Below the pieces are notes generated by a model. It ran no database searches. It saw only the letters and a list, made by a program, of their open reading frames with translations, and had not been told where the DNA came from. Below are positions 4,607-8,752 of a DNA stretch of 8,752 nucleotides, one piece after another (position 1 is the stretch's first letter; each line of letters begins with the position of its first letter). The translations under genes were made by a program, and so were the position numbers. Origin of the DNA: Candidatus Magasanikiibacteriota bacterium (lineage in GTDB: Bacteria; Patescibacteriota; Patescibacteriia; Magasanikbacterales; UBA922); assembly GCA_023246555.1 (NCBI GenBank), contig JAHFIC010000035.1, positions 1 to 8,752 of the forward strand. Direction: 5' to 3'.

Positions 4607-5497
4607 ATGGACACGTCATTTCTTCAATCCAAAGCATGGGGGGAATTCCAGACGGCGGTGGGGCATCGCACTATTCAGTTTGCCACTGGTCAGGGATTTG
4701 AACACCGGCTTGGGCTGGGGATGAAGTATCTGTATTGCCCTCGCGTCCAGCCTCAGGCATTCAACATTCAGTCGCTTGGTGAGTTGAAAAAACAGGGCTT
4801 TCTATTTGTTCGTGTTGAACCAATAGCTGAACTATCAGCTATGAGCTATGAACTATCAGCTACGCCGAATCGTCAGCCCCAGCACACGCTTTTTATTGAT
4901 CTTTCAAAAAGCGAGGTGGTGCTACTTGATGTCATGCATCCAAAAACTCGATATAACATTCATCTTGCCGAACGTCATGGTGTCCTCGTGAAAGAAGAAA
5001 AAAACGCTGATATTTTTTGGCGCTTGCATGAAGAAACGGCGCAACGCGATGCATTTCGCGGACATCCTCGAGTGTATTACGAAAAGATGCTTGATCTGCC
5101 GATCGTAAAGCAACTCACTGCCTATCATGGCTATACGCCGATCGCGTCTCATCTTTTGGTCATCTATGAAGGGGCTTCTACTTATCTCCATGGTGCATCG
5201 GCGAATCATTTGCGGAATCTTATGGCGCCCTACCTTCTGCAGTGGGAGGGCATGAAGCTAGGGAAACGCGAGGGATGTGCCCGCTATGATTTTTGGGGAG
5301 TTGCTCCACCCACCCAGACGGGCGCGACATTTCATGGGTATACCTGGGATTCCACACATCCATGGAGCGGGGTGACAAGGTTTAAGGCCGGATTTGGCGG
5401 GCTCTCTCAGTCGTATCCTCAGGCGATTGACATTGTGCTCTCTCCTATCGCGTATCGTCTGTATCGTGCCGTTCGTACGTTGCGCGGAATGGTATAA
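4607..5497 (+). CDS. FemAB-type aminoacyltransferase (peptidoglycan bridge formation)
   Basis: FemAB/FemX proteins transfer amino acids from aminoacyl-tRNA to the peptide stem of lipid-linked peptidoglycan precursors, using a GNAT-like fold at the inner face of the membrane. The 296-residue protein carries the motif HPKTRYNIHLAERHGV (about residues 110-125), typical of the family. Conserved stretches follow, including GASTYLHGASANHLRNLMAP, then YDFWGV, then a GVTRFKAGFGG end. It is shorter than staphylococcal FemA and lacks an obvious coiled-coil arm. Residues about 74-86 (ELSAMSYELSA) come from a 7-base tandem repeat that looks like an insertion. It is the first gene of the envelope cluster, and a UPF/FemX label is safer than a particular amino acid. 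Confidence 0.88.
   Translation: MDTSFLQSKAWGEFQTAVGHRTIQFATGQGFEHRLGLGMKYLYCPRVQPQAFNIQSLGELKKQGFLFVRVEPIAELSAMSYELSATPNRQPQHTLFIDLSKSEVVLLDVMHPKTRYNIHLAERHGVLVKEEKNADIFWRLHEETAQRDAFRGHPRVYYEKMLDLPIVKQLTAYHGYTPIASHLLVIYEGASTYLHGASANHLRNLMAPYLLQWEGMKLGKREGCARYDFWGVAPPTQTGATFHGYTWDSTHPWSGVTRFKAGFGGLSQSYPQAIDIVLSPIAYRLYRAVRTLRGMV
4829..4863 (+). repeat. Five tandem 7-base units inside the FemAB gene
   Basis: The units GAACTAT, CAGCTAT, GAGCTAT, GAACTAT and CAGCTAC lie head to tail. A longer 14-base repeat (TGAACTATCAGCTA) recurs with a period of 21 bases. The coding result is the peptide repeat ELSAMSY/ELSA. A change of one unit would shift the frame, while a change of three units would not. 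Confidence 0.85.
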
Positions 5498-5498
5498 T
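5490..5498 (+). promoter_or_regulatory. Extended -10 promoter overlapping the FemAB stop codon
   Basis: TGGTATAAT at 5490-5498 is a perfect extended -10 element. Its TAA (5495-5497) is also the stop codon of the FemAB gene. The NUDIX ATG at 5508 begins 9 bases after it, so the transcript is expected to be leaderless or nearly so. No strong -35 box is seen, as often with extended -10 promoters. Confidence 0.55.
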
Positions 5499-5507
5499 GA
5501 ACAGATT

Positions 5508-6041
5508 ATGGGGCACTGGACACTCCTATCGAAAAAGTTGTTATTAGATCATAAATACCGTCCGATTGAAGGTTGGCGTATGCGTTTGCCGAACGGCCGC
5601 GAACGTGAGTACGCAGTTTCAACTTCACCGGAGGTGGTGATTGTGTTCGGTATCACCGACGAGAAACAGATACTCGTTACGCATCAATATTACATCGCGG
5701 CGCAGAAAAAGGTGGCGTCTATGGTTGCGGGATTCACTGACAAAAAATCGCGCGCTGAAACCGCGATCGCGGAGCTTCGGGAAGAGGCGGGCTGTAGCGC
5801 AACGCGGTGGACGTATCTCGGCTCCTCATTTCGAGGAAAATATGCCACGGGCGAAGTGCATTATTATCTGGCGGAGGGCGTTATGGTTTCAGGTCCACAA
5901 GAGCTTGAGGAGTCCGAGGATATTGATGTAGCTTTCGTTTCTCTTGAAAATTTTTTTACACTCCTTCGTTCTGGAGAGCTTCAGGATGTTTTTCAGGTTG
6001 CTTGCGCCTATCGCGCGCTCGATTATCTTCATCTTTTGTGA
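5508..6041 (+). CDS. NUDIX family protein with a degenerate NUDIX box
   Basis: NUDIX hydrolases split nucleoside diphosphates linked to another moiety, such as ADP-ribose or nucleotide sugars. This 177-residue protein has the fold of the ADP-ribose pyrophosphatase branch: strands VVIVFG and KQILVTHQYYI, then the box region GFTDKKSRAETAIAELREEAGC (residues 75-96). Compared with the consensus G-x5-E-x7-R-E-U-x-E-E-x-G-U, the metal-binding E-x-x-E-E core is kept (E89, E92, E93). The Arg before it is Ala, the first Glu is absent and the spacing is one residue short. I chose ATG 5508 because the frame upstream to 5394 overlaps the FemAB gene and has no matching homology. The stop overlaps the PAP2 start by four bases (GTGA). 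Confidence 0.85.
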   Translation: MGHWTLLSKKLLLDHKYRPIEGWRMRLPNGREREYAVSTSPEVVIVFGITDEKQILVTHQYYIAAQKKVASMVAGFTDKKSRAETAIAELREEAGCSATRWTYLGSSFRGKYATGEVHYYLAEGVMVSGPQELEESEDIDVAFVSLENFFTLLRSGELQDVFQVACAYRALDYLHLL

Positions 6042-6565
6042 CGCTCTCATGGAGTCATAAATTATTTTTACGCGTGAATGCTTTGCTTGGCCGGTTTCCG
6101 TTTTTTGATCGGCTCATGATTGTTGTGGCGCATGGCTTGGTGTATGGTGTCATCGGCGGTGCGGTATTCTGGGCCCATATGGTATTTGGTAAGGCGCAAT
6201 TTCTTTTGTTTTTATCTGTTTCCATTGCCGCCTATTGTATTGGGTATGCCGTGAATTATGGGATCGCTCTTCTGTATCGTCATCGTCGACCGATCAAAGA
6301 GTTCCCACAGATTCGTACGCTGGTCCACACTCTTGGCACATGGAAAACTTTCCCATCGGATCACGCTATGACCGCTGCGGTGCCGGTGGCCATGATGATT
6401 GCTTTTGGGGCGCCGTGGTGGCTGAGCACACTTTTTGTTCTCGGTGCACTTCTCGTCGCGTTTTCTCGCGTATATGTCGGTGTGCACTATCCGCGCGATG
6501 TGGTTGGGGGTTTTGCCGTGGGCATCATGAGCGGACTCCTTGCATATTCTCTCATTCTTTCGTAA
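6038..6565 (+). CDS. PAP2 family phosphatase, BcrC-like (probable undecaprenyl-diphosphatase)
   Basis: PAP2-type membrane enzymes remove a phosphate from undecaprenyl diphosphate so the lipid carrier can be reused in wall and polysaccharide synthesis. The 175-residue protein has about five or six membrane helices. The active-site motifs are RHRRP (81-85), FPSDH (105-109) with the catalytic His, and SRVYVGVHYPRD (143-154) with the second His and Asp. The FPSDH form and the missing Lys in the first motif fit BcrC-type members. I chose GTG at 6038, which overlaps the NUDIX stop as GTGA. It gives the family-like start SHKLFLRVNALLGRFPFFD. A frame from TTG 6002 and a GTG at 6074 are alternatives. 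Its stop TAA is shared with a downstream -10 box. Confidence 0.9.
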   Translation: MTLSWSHKLFLRVNALLGRFPFFDRLMIVVAHGLVYGVIGGAVFWAHMVFGKAQFLLFLSVSIAAYCIGYAVNYGIALLYRHRRPIKEFPQIRTLVHTLGTWKTFPSDHAMTAAVPVAMMIAFGAPWWLSTLFVLGALLVAFSRVYVGVHYPRDVVGGFAVGIMSGLLAYSLILS

Positions 6566-6568
6566 AAT
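6540..6568 (+). promoter_or_regulatory. Promoter of the mannose-1-phosphate guanylyltransferase gene
   Basis: TTGCAT (6540-6545), a 17-base spacer and TAAAAT (6563-6568) form a promoter inside the end of the PAP2 gene. The TAA of the -10 box (6563-6565) is the PAP2 stop codon. Transcription would begin at about 6575, only about nine bases before the ATG at 6584, which lacks a Shine-Dalgarno. Confidence 0.5.
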
Positions 6569-6583
6569 TGTCTGACATCACAT

Positions 6584-7636
6584 ATGACAATCATTATTTT
6601 TGCCGGCGGAGCCGGAACCCGGCTCTGGCCGCTCAGTCGCCGTAATTCTCCGAAACAATTCGGTAAATTTCGGGATAATACATCCACGCTTCAGATGGCG
6701 GTGGAGCGGGTAAAAAGTTTTGGATATGACAACATCTATATATCCACAAACGTTCAGTATGCGGATTTGGTCCGCGAGCAAATTCCTGAACTTCCAACGT
6801 CCCATATTCTTTTTGAGCCGGTGAAAAGAGATTTGGCGGCCGCAGTGGGATTATCATTGTTTCGGTTAAAAGAGCGAGGCGTATCTGGGACAGTCGCTGT
6901 CATCTGGTCTGATCATTTTATGGATGCACCAGATCGTTTTGTCACAGCGCTTCTTGACGGGGAGCGTTTGGTTCAGGCAAAAAAAGATCGTCTGGTATTT
7001 ATCGGGGAAACACCTCGATTTGCAAATCACAACCTCGGATGGATTCATGTGGGGCAGACGGTTGGCCTCAATCAGCATCGATTCCTCGGTTGGAAATATC
7101 GTCCGGACCTCGCCGCTTGTCAGGTGATGTTTTCGAGCGGCGAATGGCTGTGGAATACCGGGTACTTTCTTTTTGATATTGATACGGTTCTTGATTTATA
7201 TCGCAGGCATCAGGAGCATTTGTACAACGCGCTTCGTGCCATGGGAGATGATGACAAAAAAATTACCCATGAGTACGGAACCCTTCCTGCCATGTCATTT
7301 GATTCGGCCATCGTTGAGCATGTCGACCCGGATCAGGCGATTGTTCTTAAAGTTGATTTGGGTTGGAGCGATCCCGGCACGCTGTATGCATTGAAAGAAG
7401 CATTAGAACCGATGACAGATAACAATATCGAACGAGGCAACGTCCTTCTCCACTCATCAAAAGATTGTTTTGTGTATAATGAAGAATCCGAGAAAATCGT
7501 TACGACCGTCGGACTTACCGGAATGGTTATTGTAAACACCAAAGACGCATTACTGGTTTGTCATAAAGATAATATTCCAGAGGTGAAGCTCTTGTTGCAA
7601 AAGTTAGAAGACCAAGGACTGGAACGGCATTTGTAG
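6584..7636 (+). CDS. manC: Mannose-1-phosphate guanylyltransferase
   Basis: The enzyme makes GDP-mannose from GTP and mannose-1-phosphate for surface polysaccharides or glycolipids. The 350-residue protein is a GT-A nucleotidyltransferase. The pyrophosphorylase signature GGAGTRLWPLSR (8-19) is followed by PKQF (23-26), EPVKRDLAAA (78-87), SDHFM (109-113), WNTGYF (190-195) and LGWSDPGT (259-266). A short beta-helix-like tail ends the protein. It lacks the phosphomannose isomerase domain of bifunctional ManC (about 480 residues), so it is a stand-alone transferase. The usual RNTAPA after EP is RDLAAA here. The start ATG 6584 follows a promoter overlapping the PAP2 stop. The mltG start is one base after its stop. 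Confidence 0.93.
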   Translation: MTIIIFAGGAGTRLWPLSRRNSPKQFGKFRDNTSTLQMAVERVKSFGYDNIYISTNVQYADLVREQIPELPTSHILFEPVKRDLAAAVGLSLFRLKERGVSGTVAVIWSDHFMDAPDRFVTALLDGERLVQAKKDRLVFIGETPRFANHNLGWIHVGQTVGLNQHRFLGWKYRPDLAACQVMFSSGEWLWNTGYFLFDIDTVLDLYRRHQEHLYNALRAMGDDDKKITHEYGTLPAMSFDSAIVEHVDPDQAIVLKVDLGWSDPGTLYALKEALEPMTDNNIERGNVLLHSSKDCFVYNEESEKIVTTVGLTGMVIVNTKDALLVCHKDNIPEVKLLLQKLEDQGLERHL

Positions 7637-7637
7637 T

Positions 7638-8660
7638 ATGGGTGTGCGTATTTTTTTTGTGGCCATGCTTCTGGGTGTCTGCGGCTGGTTTCTTAGAGAA
7701 ATTTTTATTGCAGAGCCAAAGGGAAACAGCACGGCGAGTGAGATAAATTTTTCTGTACTGCCCGGCGAGTCGGTTTCGTCTCTTGCCGCGCGATTAGAAG
7801 AAGAACAGGTGGTTCGGTCAAAAGCATTGTTCAAACGATATGCTCAAGCGAGGAATATTGATAAGAATATTCAATCTGGAACATACACCATTGTTCGTCC
7901 ATTCACACTCTCGCGAGTGATTCATGCCTTATCGCATCCAGAATCGCGCGAAGAACGCACGATTACGATTATCCCGGGCTGGGATTTGCGTGATATCGCC
8001 GACTATTTCGAGTCTGAAGACATTGCGTCGTCAACCGAAGTGTACCGTCTGGTCGGAGAGCCGGCACGGCTCATGGCGCCGACGATTAATGATTTGCCAC
8101 ATGTTTTTTCCGGGAAGCCGGAAAATGTGAGTCTCGAGGGATATTTGTCACCGAATACATATCGTATTTATACGGATGCCACGACAGAAGATATCATGCA
8201 AAAATTTGTGTTAGCACGCGCAAATGAATGGAGCGCCGAGATGTTTGGACGGCTGGCAGAATCAGGCAGAACGATGCACGAGGTGCTCACCATCGCGAGC
8301 ATTGTTGAGCGGGAAGTTCGATCCGATGCCGATCGCGCCAAAGTCGCGGATATTTTTTGGCGCCGGTTTGACGCGGGTTGGGGGCTTCAAGCGGATTCGA
8401 CAGTTCATTATGCCGTGGGTAAAAAAGGCGATGTGTTTACGACAAAAGAAGACCGCGCGCGAGAAAATTTGTGGAACACGTATAAATTTGCCGGACTGCC
8501 GCCGGGGCCAATCTCCAATCCCGGATTACCATCAATCATGGCGACATTGTATCCAGAAAAGAATTCTTTTTGGTATTTTTTGACAACTGTGGATGGCGAG
8601 GTGAAGTACGCAAAAACGATTGAAGAACATGGGCGAAATGTGGCGAAGTATTTGCGATAG
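7638..8660 (+). CDS. mltG: Endolytic murein transglycosylase MltG (YceG-like)
   Basis: MltG cuts nascent glycan strands at the membrane and so ends their elongation. The 340-residue protein has one N-terminal membrane helix (residues about 4-19) and a LysM-like region (about 35-90). The YceG domain follows, with LEGYLSPNTYRI, then IASIVEREV in which Glu224 is the catalytic residue. The substrate-groove motifs QADSTVHYAVG, NTYKFAGLPPGPISNPG (290-306) and a WYFLTT strand come after it. Family length and order are normal. The start ATG 7638 lies one base after the manC stop, without a Shine-Dalgarno, so coupling to manC is expected. It closes the envelope cluster. Confidence 0.96.
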   Translation: MGVRIFFVAMLLGVCGWFLREIFIAEPKGNSTASEINFSVLPGESVSSLAARLEEEQVVRSKALFKRYAQARNIDKNIQSGTYTIVRPFTLSRVIHALSHPESREERTITIIPGWDLRDIADYFESEDIASSTEVYRLVGEPARLMAPTINDLPHVFSGKPENVSLEGYLSPNTYRIYTDATTEDIMQKFVLARANEWSAEMFGRLAESGRTMHEVLTIASIVEREVRSDADRAKVADIFWRRFDAGWGLQADSTVHYAVGKKGDVFTTKEDRARENLWNTYKFAGLPPGPISNPGLPSIMATLYPEKNSFWYFLTTVDGEVKYAKTIEEHGRNVAKYLR

Positions 8661-8672
8661 CTAGCCGCTATA

Positions 8673-8701
8673 TTGATTTTTTGAGTGGGGTACTGTAGCG
8701 T
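8673..8701 (+). promoter_or_regulatory. Weak promoter candidate before the right-edge gene
   Basis: TTGATT (8673-8678) is separated by 17 bases from TAGCGT (8696-8701), a poor -10 box. A weak hairpin ATAGC-TAGCC-GCTAT (about 8657-8671) followed by a T-run at 8677-8682 just upstream might end the mltG transcript. Both calls are tentative. Confidence 0.25.
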
Positions 8702-8726
8702 AGCAAGACCATCTTCTGACCCTACG

Positions 8727-8734
8727 AAAGGAGG
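8727..8734 (+). promoter_or_regulatory. Strong Shine-Dalgarno site (AAAGGAGG)
   Basis: This is a complete match to the 16S rRNA 3' end, six bases before the ATG at 8741. It decides the start of the next gene. It contrasts with the envelope genes and the rpmF group in this window, which lack such sites. Confidence 0.85.
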
Positions 8735-8740
8735 TTCCCG

Positions 8741-8752
8741 ATGGTGCGTCTG
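8741..8752 (+). CDS. Start of a further gene (four codons only)
   Basis: ATG-GTG-CGT-CTG (M-V-R-L) follows a near-ideal Shine-Dalgarno and continues past the window edge. Too little is visible to name it. The 80 bases between mltG and this start suggest a separate transcription unit with efficient initiation. Confidence 0.6.

Noticed and set aside
5394..5507. Longer NUDIX start inside the FemAB gene
   Set aside because: The extra 38 residues overlap a conserved FemAB end in another frame and do not match NUDIX N-termini.

Overview
This window looks like a chromosomal segment of an uncultivated Candidate Phyla Radiation (Patescibacteria) bacterium. The evidence is the rpmF-nusB-rnc cluster, compact genes with few Shine-Dalgarno sites, tRNA genes without an encoded CCA, an HTH/LAGLIDADG-like protein of a kind common in that group, and a small envelope operon. 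The exact lineage cannot be fixed from the sequence.

Left part (1-2272): an accessory, partly decayed region. It starts with the 5' part of a small membrane protein running off the left edge, then a GC-rich, hairpin-rich non-coding block. A tRNA-Arg(UCG) follows, with a perfect 21-bp inverted repeat as its terminator. A palindrome-rich stretch (about 739-854) holds a perfect 26-bp palindrome. Next come gene remnants on both strands: on the minus strand, a fragment resembling the C-terminal end of a SAVED (CBASS-type sensor) domain and a fragment resembling the replication-relaxation family. On the plus strand lies a serine recombinase missing its catalytic N-terminus and much of its middle, with a frame change. 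The recombinase frame runs into the antisense of tRNA-Lys(CUU). The region looks like the scar of a mobile element, possibly a defence-carrying one, abutting a tRNA.

Middle part (2263-4494, minus strand): rpmF, nusB and rnc form a ribosome/RNA-processing cluster read from a good promoter at about 4555-4583. An HTH/LAGLIDADG-like gene follows, and its stop codon lies inside tRNA-Lys. Thus tRNA-Lys is overlapped by reading frames at both ends.

Right part (4607-8660, plus strand): a cell-envelope cluster, divergent from rpmF. It encodes a FemAB-type peptidoglycan-bridge aminoacyltransferase, a NUDIX protein with a degenerate box, a PAP2/BcrC-like undecaprenyl-PP phosphatase, a mannose-1-phosphate guanylyltransferase and an MltG-type lytic transglycosylase. 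Together these would recycle lipid carrier, supply GDP-mannose, modify peptidoglycan stems and set glycan strand length. Several of these genes appear leaderless, and two -10 elements overlap the stop codon of the preceding gene. A new gene with a textbook Shine-Dalgarno site begins at 8741 and leaves the window.

No complete new defence system is present. The most unusual content is the decayed SAVED/recombinase region with its palindromes, the tRNA overlapped from both sides, the heptanucleotide repeat inside the FemAB gene, and the leaderless promoter architecture.
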